DNA from: Rheum nobile
Lineage: Eukaryota > Streptophyta > Magnoliopsida > Caryophyllales > Polygonaceae
Assembly (NCBI GenBank): GCA_027886185.1
Contig: WOAB01000146.1
Location: 1,054,001-1,118,000 of the forward strand
Length of the DNA stretch: 64,000 nucleotides
Reading direction: 5' to 3'
A program made the position numbers and the translations under genes. Positions 43,667-55,749 of the stretch are shown here, one piece after another (the stretch's first letter is position 1; the number at the start of each line of letters is the position of its first letter). The notes beneath the pieces are model-generated. The model did no database searches. It was not told the DNA's origin and saw only the letters and a program-made list of their open reading frames with translations.

Positions 43667-45011
43667 TCAAAAGAACTCTCTAGTGTGCGTGAGTCCCTTG
43701 GCCCTAGTGTGACTGTCATACTTGGGCCTAGACATAGTCTTGGTCAAATGATATGCAGTGTTGTCATCTGTGTGCACCTTGCACATCCTCACATCTCCAC
43801 TATCAACATGGTGTATGATCATGTGGTAATTCCGTAGAACATGTCTGGATTTGGAACTCTTCCAGCTAACGGCTCCTCCATTCAGAATGAAGACATATCC
43901 AGACTGAGATTCAAAAATCATCTATGTCTGTCTGAAAAATTTGTATCATTATAGCCCTTGACGACCAACTCATCATCACCTCCAAATATCAAGAGATCAT
44001 CCCTAGTCCTTCGTAAGTACTTCAAGATGTTCTTGGCTGCACACCAATGTGCATCACCCTGGTTTGATTGGTATCTGCTACACATACTCAAAGCATATGC
44101 AACATCTGAGCAAGTACAAGTCATTGCATACATGATGGATCCTATGGCTGAGGCATAGGGAATCTTGCTCATCCTTGCAGCCTCACCAGGTGGCTTAGAA
44201 CATTGGCTCTTGCTGAGATATAAGTCATGCTGCATAGGCAAGAACCCTTTCTTAGAGTTCATCATATTGAATCTATCAAGGACCTTATCTACATAAGTTC
44301 CCTGACTTAGACCAATAAGTTTCTTAGATCTATCTCTATAGATCTTAATGCTTAGTATGTACTCAGCCTCTCCCAAGTCCTTTATTGAGAAATACTTCTT
44401 AAGTCACTCCTTAACCGTCTCCAGCATAGGAATGTCATTCCCAATGAGTAATATGTCATCCACATATAGAACTAGGAAGGCCACTTTGCTCTCACTAAAC
44501 TTCTTGTAGACACAGGGCTCTTCTTCGCATCTGACAAAAATCAAACTTTTTGACCATTCTATCAAAACGAAGATTCCAACTCCTAGATGCTTGCTTAAGT
44601 CCATAGATGGACTTCTTGATCTTGCATATTCTCCTAGGATTTGCCAAGTCTCATAATCATAATAAGCGGCAATCGCTAGGAGTATCCTAATGGACCTGAT
44701 CATAACGACCGTGCAAACATTTCATCATAGTCAGTACCATGAACTTGTCTAAATCCTTTGGCAACTAGTCTTGCCTTATAGACAGAAATGTTTCCATCCT
44801 TGTCTGTCTTGATCTCAAAGACTCATTTGCATCCAATAGGTTTTACCCCATCAGGCAAATCTATCAAGTCCCATACTTGATTCTCAGACATGGATTCCAT
44901 TTCGGATTTCATGGCAACCAGCCATTTCTCGGAGTCGGGGTCCGTCATCACTTGCTTATAGGTCGCAGGCTTGCCGTTCTCTAAAAGTAGAACGTCAATG
45001 CTAGCAGTCAA
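43667..45011 (-). pseudogene. reverse transcriptase and truncated RNase H of Copia element H
   Basis: The minus strand reads KQVMTDPDSEKWLVAMKSEM (RT start), then the core with VAFLVLYVDDILLIGND (intact YVDD), YILSIKIYRDRSKKLIGLSQ, KIPYASAIGSIMYAMTCT and YALSMCSRYQSN. RNase H begins with SGYVFILNGGAVSWKSSKS and then jumps to the C-terminal HTDDNTAYHLTKTMSRPKYD. The middle, including catalytic residues, is therefore deleted. Several frameshifts and stops lie near 43920, 44400 and 44700. The sequence is of the Tork/Tnt1-like kind. Confidence 0.85.
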
Positions 45012-45160
45012 GACATAATCCTCATAAGTCTAGGTTGCTGCCTTAGCCTGTCTGATCTCCAAAGTGGTCCAACAATATGAGAGACTTCAGCTGCTCGGTT
45101 GACCACATATGTATGCGGGACCTCAGGTGCTTCATCAACTTAAGGAATTGCATCTTGAAT

Positions 45161-45950
45161 CTAGACGGTTTCCCTTTGAGAAGGTACGCCTCCATAGTCA
45201 AGTTCCTTAGTGACATCATCTATGTCCTCGTGTTGTTGGGTTTGTTGCTCAGCTTGAATCTCATCAAGCTGAACATTTCTCCCACTTGGCTTCTTGGAAA
45301 ATAAATCCTTTTCCAAAAAGACACTATCCCGAGCAATAAACATTTTGTTCTCAGCGGAATTGTAGAATTAATATCCTCTTGTTTCCTTGGGATAACCTAT
45401 AAAGAAGCATTTGTCTGATTTGTATGCTAGCTTATCAGATAGTAAATGCTTTACATAAGCCTCGCATCCCTAGACCTTCAGAAGTGACAAGCTAGGAACT
45501 TTTCCATACCATATCTCATATGGTGTCTTATCAACTGATCGTGACGGAGTCCTGTTTAGTGTGAACGCATTAGTGGTGAGGGCATATCCCCAAAAGGATG
45601 TAGGAAGATCAACGTTATAGTTTTCAGATTTGATATCCAGTATGTATAGTCCATTACTATCCATATGGGCTCTAGCATGGAAAATGTCATTCTTATAAAT
45701 GAAAATCAATTCTTAATGACAAAATCATAACCCTGAAGGTTCAAAATTGAAATTGAAATCAAATACTTAGTAATAGAAGGAGCAAAATAACAATTATAAA
45801 GTTCTAAAACTAAGCCAGAAGGTGGAGGTAGACTATAATCTTCAATGGCAAGTGCAGCAACCCTTGCTCTATTTCCAACGCGCAGATCTATCTCATCCTT
45901 CTGCAACCGTCTCTTATTTGTTGGTCCCTGCACATTCAAAATAATGTGAG
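45161..45950 (-). pseudogene. protease/integrase remnants of Copia element H
   Basis: The minus strand shows a GPTNKRRLQKDEIDLRVGNR segment, NLQGYDFVIKN and NGLYILDIKSENYNVD (end of the protease/pre-integrase part). It then jumps to LPTSFWGYALTTNAFTLNRT and PYEIWYGKVPSLSLLKV (integrase C-terminal part), followed by SAENKMFIARDSVFLEKDLF. Most of the DDE core is missing, so an internal deletion near 45610 has removed it. Confidence 0.8.
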
Positions 45951-46855
45951 AACCACATCCGGTATCTAATACCCAATAATGAGACTTGGTTGATAAGATT
46001 TCAGTAACATGAATACCTGAAGTGGGATTGTTCCCCTCTTCTTGTCTTCCAAGTACTTGGGACAGTTTCTCTTCCAGTGCCCCTTGGCTTTGCAGTAGAA
46101 ACAGCCGTGCTCAGCAGCCACTTTCACCTTAGGGGTGTTCCCTTGGGGTTGGGCAACTTGCTTGCCCTTCCCTTGGTGATGTTGCTTCTTCTAGAGCCCT
46201 TTCTTAAACCATTTTCCCTTGACCATTAGAACTTCCTTCAAAGGGTCAACCATGACGTTTTGCTCAGCTGTTTTGAGCATCACGTGTAGCTCGTTGAGAG
46301 TCTTGCTCATGGCTAGCTCCCATGTGATACATCTGCCTAAAGTGGGCAAATCCATCATGTAGGGAGTATAAGATCATATCTGTAGCTGTCTCAACATTGT
46401 AAGGGTTACCCAGTCGAGCCATCTTGTCAAACAAGCCTATCATGTTGTAAACATATGGCCCAACTGGTTTCCCTTTCTCGAGCTTGCATTGTAATATGGA
46501 CTTGAGGGTCAAGTACCGCTCAATTCTGGCTTGTTCCTTGAAGAGATCTCTAAGATTCTTCATAATGGTATGGGCATCCTGTTCTTCAAACCTCTGTTGA
46601 AGAGCAGGTTCCATAGCAGCCAGCATCAGGCAAGTGACTGGCATTGCATGTTCGCATATTTTCTTGTGACGTGCCTTGTCCTCATCAGATGAGGTGGCAG
46701 TCAGCTCTGGGATGGGGGTTTCAAGGACATCCTCTTGGCCCTCAGACTTGAGAATGATTCTCAGATTCCTTTCTCAATCAAGGAAATTCTTGTCGTTCAA
46801 TCGGTTTTTTCTCAACAATTAAGCGGAGAGTGAATTTGAGGTGTTCAGAAGACAT
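45951..46855 (-). pseudogene. Gag of Copia element H
   Basis: The start codon is at 46855 on the minus strand (MSSEHLKFTLRLIVEK). After frameshifts come EHAMPVTCLMLAAMEPALQQ, TIMKNLRDLFKEQAR and ARLGNPYNVETATDMILYSL (UBN2-type Gag), and near 46080 the CCHC zinc knuckle CFYCKAKGHWKRNC. Damaged by at least two frame changes. Confidence 0.82.
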
Positions 46856-48886
46856 AGTAACTACAAAATGGAATAAAACATGCAGATAAATTATGCTTGA
46901 CATGCAAGAACTTAAAATTTAGACCAGCTATAAACAGTAAGTTATTGCACATTCTACTCAATTATATTGTCCCTTGTGAGTAAAATGATTCCAAGATCCT
47001 ATCTTAGATGAAACTCGAGCGTACTAAGGCACTTTCCCAAGTCTCATGTAATCAAGGTAAGTAAAGCCCGTTACTAATTATAACACCTTATAATTCTTGG
47101 TTGATGGCCACATCTTATGTAAGACTCATCCTTATGCCTCAAGATCCAAAACTGAGCCTTTTGGTCTCTTGTTGAGTGTAACCATACCAAGGCAGCATGC
47201 CCCTATTAGACATACCCGCACTATCCCAAGGTCAAGGAAGGACACCTCGCTAGGGCGAAAACTATCCAACGAATCCCAAGGGCCTCATGGTTATGATATG
47301 GAAAGGCATGATCTCAATATTCTGTTAAGGGACTTAAGCATGCAATGGTTGTTTATTTACTAGTGAACAAAATAGCATAAACAAACAAGCAAACATACAA
47401 ATTGGGAAATAATAAAGCATTCAAGTAATGCAGTAATTAAATGTGATCCTAGTATGGCCCCTAAAAACCAAAATTAAAGATATAATCTTCATTTCTGTTG
47501 TTACTCTTGGATCTTCATCCTTAGTATCCTCCGTGGATCTCCATCCTTTGGTCTTCTTAGGATCTTCTTCTTCTTATCTTACATATAATTGAAATAAACT
47601 CTCTTGCAGAAATTTAAATTACAAAAATACATAACGATACGCAGATCGTGTACAAGAAAAACATAACGGTACGCAGACCGTATTTATCTATCCTAATGTG
47701 GGTCATAATAGTCACCTCATGCAAGCAATAATATCATAATATTATAACACATGCACGCAATAATAATATCAAATATTCTCAATAATATTAATCTAATTAA
47801 TAGTAATAACCAATTTAACTAATTTAAACAAAACCATATTAAATTACATAAATCATCTCATGACATAAATAATTTAATATCAAATTCTTAATTCAAATTA
47901 AAAAATATATATATAGAATTAATCATAATTAATCATTAAAAATGCATTATTGGATAAGATATACATAAACAAGATAAAATATCAAATATCCTTATCTAAA
48001 TCAAGTGAGAATCTAACCTAACAACTTTTAGGAAATTATATAATTTAGATGATATCAAATATTATCCAATTACGTAAATAAGATCTTATCTTATAGTTTA
48101 GGAAATTATCCTAAAATGCCAAATCTACCCAATCAGACCGAGTCGCGTCCGAGTCAAACCCGGATCGACCCATGCCCACCGAACCACGCAGCCCCTGCGG
48201 GCCGACCCGGGTTCGGCCCGAACCAGCCACCGCAGGACCGTGAGCCGAACAATTCTGCAAAGTGGAATTAAAGCAGGTCCAAAAGCCACTACGTTAACAA
48301 TTAATGATGGTTCGGAATTGAACAGGTCCAAAATTGTTCGGCTCACGGTTCAAAGCCACTACGTTAACAAGCAAGTTCAAAAGCCACTATGTTAACAATT
48401 AATTCTGCAAAGTGGAATTAAAGCAGGTCTACACTTTTTTAACAATTCGAACATGCCAATAAATTAATTCGTTAACAATTCTTGAACAGTTCAAGGCCGA
48501 ACATGCGGCATAATCAATTCGTTAACAATTCTTTGAACAATTCAAAGCCGAACATGCAGCAGAATCAATTCGTTAACAATTTAAAGTAGATTTTGGGTAG
48601 TTGATTCATCATGTGAAAATCAAATCTTCGTCTAATGATTTAAAGATGTCAAAAAATCATATCTCTTGCATAATTAAATTACATGAATCAAGTATGTGTA
48701 GAATAATTTTACATGCATATTTGTTCATAAAGTTCTCCAACTTTACTAATCCAATCAATTAAAATCATAATTTTAATCATGCAAATTAACCTATATATCA
48801 ATTTTTCATTTAATTTGAATTAAGACAATCATGAACATGCATCAAAATTTAAAACTTTGAACTTGATCTAATCAATTTATGCAAGA
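46856..48886 (-). other. long leader of Copia element H with local repeats
   Basis: About 2 kb of non-coding leader between primer site and gag. At 48240-48590, motifs such as AAGCCACTACGTTAACAA, ATTCTGCAAAGTGGAATTAA and CAATTCGTTAACAATT recur two to three times each, in a patchwork. A GC-rich patch with GACCCGGGTTCGGCCCGAAC lies at 48125-48240. No gene seen. Confidence 0.6.
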
Positions 48887-48900
48887 GGCAACTGATACCA
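48887..48900 (-). other. primer binding site of Copia element H
   Basis: Minus strand TGGTATCAGTTGCC, one base from the 5' LTR end; iMet-type primer. Confidence 0.85.
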
Positions 48901-48901
48901 C

Positions 48902-49586
48902 TATAGGGATTTTAGATGCATAAAGCGGAATTTCAGGAAACGTTTTTCTAACATCTAACCAAGGATCTCATGCATAAACCAAATAGATCATAGATATGAA
49001 GAATCAAATACATTTTGATGTGTATTTCAACCTGCTGGAATGGAGAGAATAGAGCCTTACGTGTGACTCCTCTATTTGGTCCACCCGAGCTTGGATCTGG
49101 ATCGCCTGGGACTCGGTTGCTAGAGCGAGGAACGAAGGCGAACGAGGGAGAGAGCAAGGGAGGAGTACGGCTGCTTTGGGTAAAAGATGGATTAGGATTT
49201 TCTCCTAGAAAGCCCTCCTTTTATATTACCATGTGTAGATATCTTATTTCCTAAATAAGTATATCTTTTATTATTAATAATAACTCTTTATTATCAACAA
49301 GCCTTATCTCCCAAGTTATATCTTATATAACTTTATATTATATACTTTATATAATATGTCTCCCATTAAACTGATCTAGTCCAAACTCTAAGGCTGTGAC
49401 CTCGTAAGACCCGATAATAATAGCAATAGACTTTATGACATACTTTATAATATATAGTCTATAAATCATAGTTGGCTTCTAGCAAAGCACTATGACTACC
49501 TAAAATCACCGGATTAAATATCTCCATAAACGGTCCCACTTCATAATCAGTAATTACACCTTTGATTAAAGGACACAATTCCTTCA
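48902..49586 (-). mobile_element. 5' LTR of Copia element H
   Basis: 685 bp, the pair of 42157-42841, next to the primer site. Its inner end reads TATAGGG on the plus strand where the other copy has TGTAGGG, a single-base decay of the terminal CA. Minus-strand TATAAAA at 49219-49225. The outer end borders the GAAAG duplication and the right arm of the large inverted repeat. Confidence 0.93.
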
Positions 49587-51790
49587 GAAAGTACTGACCT
49601 TCGAGTAGTTGAAGCTGCTATGGGATTAAGAGAAATTAAGGCCAAGGTTCCTGGTGTTTGGCATGGGTGACGACAATAGAATAGATAAGAGTAAAAAACA
49701 GAGATGGGTAGAGAGTAGAGACAGTCTATAACATATTTTAGGATAAGAATAAACCTAAAGCATATTATGATTTTCTTTATTTGGTAATAGAGTAATAATT
49801 TCAAGAAACAATTTAAGATATTATATATTGTTTATAGCTACAAGCCTACAACATTACAAGTTATACGCCATATGTTATATAAAGGCAAGACTTTAATTTT
49901 TTTTTTAGTTTACTTGGTTTTAGTTTTAGTTTGGGTGATATTTAAAAAAAAAAGCCGAGTGATATAATTAGAAAAAAAATGAAGGGTGGTTTTGAGTAAG
50001 AACTTATATGAGTAGAATTTTTTTAAAAAAAATACTATAATTCAACTAAGACTTAAGTAACTCTTATTGAATTAAGAGTCTTAAGATAAAATTCACACAT
50101 TATATTGTGTAAACAATAAACAAGACTTGTGTTAGTGATAACTCAAAACAATGCATTGATAGTTTGTAAGATTCGATACAATGACAAATATGTTTAGCTT
50201 TACAAGAAACAACAAAATGTGGTTACACTTAATATAATATGAAATTATATATGATGTTTGTATATAAAAACCTTAATAGCATTTGGGTGTAAGTGTGTAA
50301 CTACTAGACCACTAGTTGAGAGTTAAAAACCAAGGTTATCAAGATAAGGATCTTAAGACCGGATCGATAAGGAGTCTTTGAAATCGGATCGTAAGAATTG
50401 GTCGTTAATTATTAGATTTTACATAAAAACTAAAATTATATAAGGATAACATAATATATTATATGTTTGTTGTACATTAAGCTAAAAAACATTATAGACA
50501 TTATATATTGTGGAAGTACTAATGTTATCTAGACTAATTATTAGCTAAAATTTAGATATAAATTTTGATCATATTAGTATATGATCATATAAAAGTGTTA
50601 TTTTTTACTTTTTAGTGTTTTTTATATGAATAAGAACATATTATAATTATACTTTTAGTAATAAGTATCTAGTTTCAATAACTATGATTGGTACAATAAT
50701 ATTTTTTCACAAATAATGTCTATTGTATTAAAAAAACTTTCTAAAAACTTGAAGTTTGTAAGTCACATTTTACAAGATTATTATTTTAGTGGACACAATA
50801 TCCAATGTGTCAAAATGCTTGTATTTCAAAAAAGGACATTATAAATGTAAAATTTCATTATAAATATTAGCCAAACAAACCCTAATATTTACATGGATTA
50901 AAATTTGAAGTGTCTACATCTTACATCAATTTCATACTTAAATAGTATAATGTTATTGTAAGATCGTTAGAATCTTATGTGAGATCGGCATTATACCCAA
51001 GATTCTAGCCATTTCAATGGTATCAATTAAGATTCTACCTCTACTAAGATTCTAATTAGGAGATGAAATCGTTGTCTTTTCTAGATATATGATTTTTAAT
51101 ATCGTAGGTCCGGAATCAATATATTGATAACCTTGGTTGTGACATCTCTATTAATAATTATTGTTAAATTAATATTTAAATAGTTGATCATGAATCCATG
51201 ATATTCATATATTGATCGAGCACTTCTGTAACTTGGTAAAGTAAATTTAAGTTTTCGGATTATTTTATGCATATATAACTTTTAATATATATAATAAAAG
51301 TGTCAAATTTAGATAATTACAGATGTTTTAATTGTCAATTTTTCATATATTTCTCGATCTTAATTTTGATCAAATTTTTGAGTGTAAATTTTTTCAAAAT
51401 TTATGAGAGTATCTTTTTTTTTTCAATGTGAAAATATGATATGTGAATTTGTCAAATTAATTTTGTACCACGACATATATAAAGAAACATGTTTCATGGT
51501 TAGACAATAAGGTTGAGAGTTTTAAGGTTTATGTTTCGAGTGATAAATATTGGAATTTAGGATTTTAGAATTTAGTTTTCAATTTACGTTTGGATTGATA
51601 AGTTTTAAACATTAGGATTTTAGAATTTAGGTTTGATTACATATAAAAGTTCATATGTTATTTATGTACAAATATGAGAAATTTACTTATCAAAGTAGTT
51701 TTGTATCGCGATATGTAAACAAATATGTTTGGAGGTCAGACTTCATGGTTTAAGATTTTGAGCTTTATGATTTAGGCTAATGATTTGGGG
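49587..51790 (-). repeat. right arm of the large inverted repeat
   Basis: Reverse complement of 31385-37218 minus that arm's two insertions. It preserves the pre-insertion state for the Mutator-like element (about 49894-49906) and for the TRIM (51516-51520). AT-rich, no gene. Its outer end lies about 370 bp before the start codon of the FAR1/MULE gene. Confidence 0.85.
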
Positions 51791-52160
51791 TAATAGGATT
51801 GGAAAAAGATCACGTGAGGATGGGTTATTAGAATAGGAATGAGGATGCCTTACAGCCGTTCGTTCTTTTCCCTCACCATTTAATCGCAGCCGTTCGTTCG
51901 ATTTTTCCCTTTTTCTTCGATTTTCCTGTTCTGTTCGCTCGCTCAAAAAAACAGATTTGAGGCTGCTTGCTGGTTCGTTTTTCCTTGTTCCCTCTCTTCT
52001 TCGTGGTAATCCATTCTTCTTCGTGATAAAACTAATTGTTATCTCCACAAACTAATATGTTCGCTCGTTCTATCGGCCGATCGTTTCCGTCTTGTCGCCG
52101 GTGTGCTTTATATTCTTCGTGTTTGCTGTTTTCGTTTTAGTCTCATCGTTCTTAGTCGAC
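51791..52160 (+). promoter_or_regulatory. 5' flank and probable leader of the FAR1/MULE gene
   Basis: Pyrimidine-rich sequence (many TTCGTTCG/TCTTCTTCG runs) typical of a plant 5' untranslated region, directly before the ATG at 52161. No certain TATA box; CTTTATATTC at about 52110 is too near the ATG to call. Confidence 0.4.
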
Positions 52161-52405
52161 ATGGTTACTCCTTCTACTGATTCAGGTACAAATCTATAAT
52201 TTGTTGTTGATTTGTTTGTTGTTTAGGTATTTAGGCATTTAGGTATGTGCGTTTCAACAGAATTTCTTTTTTTTTGGGATTTAGTGCATGTGCTTGGTTG
52301 AATTTGTCAGTTTTGGGATTTAGGTATGTGCTTGGTTGAATTTTAGGTAGTGCAATTAAGATCTGTATATTGCAATTTAATCAGATTCAAAATTCACTAA
52401 ATTCA

Positions 52406-52765
52406 ATGCATCATGCACTTTATTTCAGTCGGTGATACACATAACCTAACCATTGTTGATTGTGTGACTATTGTATAGAACTAACTACCTCATGCACTTT
52501 ACTCCATTTGTTCATGCACTTTCTTTTAGTCAGTCATGCACTTATAAGCTCATGCACTTTACCCCATTGGTTTATGCACCTTTATTCATTGGGTCGTGCA
52601 CTTTCTTTCCGTCAGTCATGCACTTATAAGCTCATGTTTCATTATTAATTTTACTCTTTCATGAACTTGCTTCCCGTCAGTCATGCATTTTTCTTCCCGT
52701 CAGTCATGCACCTTCATTCATTGGGTCATGCACTTTCTTCCAGTCAATCATGCACTTATTAGCTC
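52406..52765. repeat. CATGCA-rich repeat cluster in intron 1
   Basis: About ten copies of TCATGCACTTT-like motifs, with units such as CAGTCATGCACTTATAAGCTC and ATTGGGTCATGCACTTTC repeated at irregular spacing. It covers most of the 3' part of intron 1. Confidence 0.85.
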
Positions 52766-53639
52766 ATGCTCTATTATTAATTTCACTCTTTCTTTTGTCA
52801 GGAGATGAGCATAAAATGAAGCATAATATTATATCTGTTTCCCCAAGCATTACCGCTGAATATATTATTCCTGAGTGTAATGATGCATTGAAGCCGTATA
52901 TTGGGCAGCTTTTCCCAACTCTTAACGACGCTATTGCCTTTTACGAAGCTTATGCAGCAGCATGTGGTTTTACTGTTCGTGTTTGTTCTACCAAGAAAAA
53001 CAAGGATGTACCGCCAACTGTTATTTGGAAGCACCTTTGTTGTAACAGAGAAGGATACAAAGTTGTCTCTCCATATTCTGAGTTCAACCAGGCTGTCCCG
53101 ACAGATTGAGATGTTGTGAAAAGGAGGAGAATATCTAATAGATGTGGTTGTGAAGCTAAGTGTTGGCTCAAGTACGAAGGTAATGATGGTTACCGTGTTA
53201 CAAAATTGGAGTATGGTCATACACATGCTATGTTGGAGCTGTCTCATATGGTTTTCTCATAAGGGAACAGGCAAGTGACTCCATTTCATCAAGAAATTAT
53301 GATGAACTGTATTAAATCCAATATTGGTGTCACTAAGAGTTACAAAGTGTACAAGAATCTAGTGGGTTCATATGCTAACGTAGGCGCCACTGTTGTTGAC
53401 TTCAAGAACTTTATGAGGGGTTTGAACTCATACATGGAAGGTAGTGACGCTCAAATGGTCATCAATGACTTTTTGAAGAAGAAAGAATGTTGTAATGCAT
53501 ATTACTTTGATTATGACGTAAACAAGGAGGGCCAGCTATGCCGTTTGTTTTGGTGTGATCCTATCAATCGGAAGAGTTTCTCTTATTTCGGTGATGTAGT
53601 GTCGGCTGATGCTACATACCAGTTGATTAGGTAATTTTA

Positions 53640-53815
53640 TTTTCATGCATTTACTCATGCACCTATACTCATCAACTCATGCATTTATAATGAGTAATGC
53701 ATGCACTTATAACGAGTAACTCATGCACCTATACCTAGCAACTCATGCACTTATAATTGGTAACTCATGCACCTATACTCATCAACTCATGCATTTATAA
53801 TGAGTAATGCTTGCT
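53640..53815. repeat. CATGCA-rich repeat cluster in intron 2
   Basis: About eight copies of CATGCA within 175 bp, in units like AACTCATGCACCTATACTCA and AACTCATGCATTTATAATGA. The cluster fills nearly the whole 210 bp intron. Confidence 0.85.
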
Positions 53816-55284
53816 CAAACTCTTGCACCCCATATTGCAGATATAATATGGTGTTCATACCATTTACTGGAGTGGACAATCATAAGAGGTCTATTATATT
53901 TGCTGCTGCTTTGCTTTTGCATGAAGACATTGACTCTTATGTGTGGTTATTTGAGAATTTCAAGAAGGCGATGGGCCATGAACCTCATGTCATTATAACT
54001 GATCAAGCTGCATCTGTCAAGGCTGCTGTTGAACGAGTGTTTACTCATTCTGTCCACCGGTTGTGCATGTGGCATATAATGATGAAGGTTGCTAACAAGG
54101 TTAAGTTCCCTCCAAATACAAATCCTTCTATCATTGATTCGTTCCAAAAGAAGTTCAAGAAGATTGTTTGGAGTGACGAACTCACTCCAATTGAGTTTGA
54201 AAATGAGTGGTTCTCGGTTCTTGAAGAATTTGGGTTCCAAGGGCATGAGTGGCTAGGAGTAATGTTTGAACTACGGTGTTATTGGATCCCTGCATTTTTT
54301 CATGATGTGAGAATGTCGTCCCTATTGAGGACGACATCAAGGTCTGAGAGTCAAAACAGTTTTTTTGGAAATTTCATAGGATCTCAATCAAGCCTAGTGG
54401 TGTTCATGATGCAGTATAGCAGTGCAATTGAATCGCAGCGGCATAATCAGAAGAAGTGTGATATGGATTCCGCTACATGCACTCCACGGATGAAGACGCC
54501 TTACCAGTTTGAAAAGAACCTAGCAGCTATTTACACTATCAATGCATTTTATGATGTCCAGGAGGCGTTTGTTAGTGGTACGTATCATTACAGCCTTGAT
54601 GAATTGAAAAAAGATGCTGATATCCATCACTTTAGGGTTGAAGACGAATTTGGCAGAATATGTGTTGTTCATAAAGTTGTTGCAAGTAATGAGTATCATT
54701 GTTCTTGCAATAATTTCCTCACTCTGGGCTTTCCCTGCCGACATATTTTCTTTGCTTTAAAGAATACTCATGCAACTGTCTTGCCTCCTACCCTCATCAA
54801 CACTCGCTGGACGAAGCAAGCGATTCTACAACCAATTTTTAAAGTGGATGGTGCAGTGTATAATGCGAGTGTTCAAATTGATGAAAAGAAGAGGCTGTTG
54901 GCTGAAGTGATGACAGAAATGTACTCTTGTGTCGACATTGTTGGTGATGACATGGACAAATTGAAAGAGTTTTTAACTATTTTAAAGGAACAAAAGGTTG
55001 CACTCACAAGGTCACAAGTAGTTGATCCTTCTGCCTCAACATCAGCCAGTAACTATAAGTTTGAGAAATTTGTAGGCCCATTACCGGATCAAGTGAATGT
55101 CCATCCTCCGGAAATGGCAAAGAACAAGTTCAGGAAAATGCGCATTAGAAGCGGCCAAGAGGTTGGAATCGAAAATTCCAGGAAGAAGACAAGATTATGT
55201 ACTCTTTGTAAAAGGTCGGGACACAACATCACGACTTGTGCTCAATATGTTAATTAGGTGTTTCAAATTTTATATGTATTCAGA

Positions 55285-55749
55285 TAGTAAGAAATGCACT
55301 TAAATATAATCACTCATGCACCAAAATACAGTGACTCATGCACTTTTATTTCTCTTTTCTGTTAATTAGGTATTCAGATATTGTCCTCAATATTAATAAA
55401 TGCACTTATATATACTCACTCATGCACCAAAATACAGTGACTCATGCACTTTTATTTCTCTTTTCTGTTAATTAGGTATTTAGATATTGTCCTCAATATT
55501 AAGAAATGCACTTATATATACTCACTCATGCACCAAAATACAGTGACTCATGCACTTTTATTTCTCTTTTCTGTTAATTAGGTATTCAGATATTGTCATG
55601 CACCAACACATAATAACTCATGCACCAACACAAAATAACCCATGCACTTTCCACATACTCCCCATGCACCAATACGGACCCACTAATTCTGTTCCATGTT
55701 CAAACATATATTAAGTCATGCACCAACACATAATAATTCATGCACTTTC
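55285..55749. repeat. CATGCA-rich tandem repeats in the 3' flank
   Basis: About twelve copies of CATGCA. The first part is three tandem units of about 100 bp containing ACTCATGCACCAAAATACAG and TTCTGTTAATTAGGTATT. The rest are shorter units with TCATGCACCAACACA. The cluster ends exactly at the Tekay-like LTR insertion (55750), so it may continue beyond the element outside the window. Confidence 0.85.

Larger units (their letters stand above)
52161..55257 (+). pseudogene. FAR1-related / Mutator-type (MULE) transposase gene, three exons, two premature stops
   Basis: DNA-binding protein of the FAR1/FHY3 and Jittery-type transposase family. Exons 52161-52185, 52802-53630 and 53841-55257, both introns GT-AG, 757 codons including stop. 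Order: FAR1 domain from about residue 46 (FPTLNDAIAFYEAYAAACGF), a linker, then the MULE transposase core (VSADATYQ, FIPFTGVDNHKRS, HVIITDQAASVK, VHRLCMWHIMMKVANK, TTSRSESQNSFFG). A SWIM zinc finger CSCNNFLTLGFPCRH lies near 570 and a C-terminal knuckle CTLCKRSGHNITTC near 740. Only two lesions, TGA at 53107-53109 and TAA at 53260-53262, both in frame. CATGCA-rich repeats fill intron 1, intron 2 and the 3' flank. It may be a transposon gene or a recently dead host paralogue. Confidence 0.88.

Noticed and set aside
49587..51790. Long terminal inverted repeat of the FAR1/MULE gene's own transposon
   Set aside because: The partner arm lies on the far side, facing away, with no transposase next to it, so the two arms do not bracket the gene; two facing copies of another repeat fit better.
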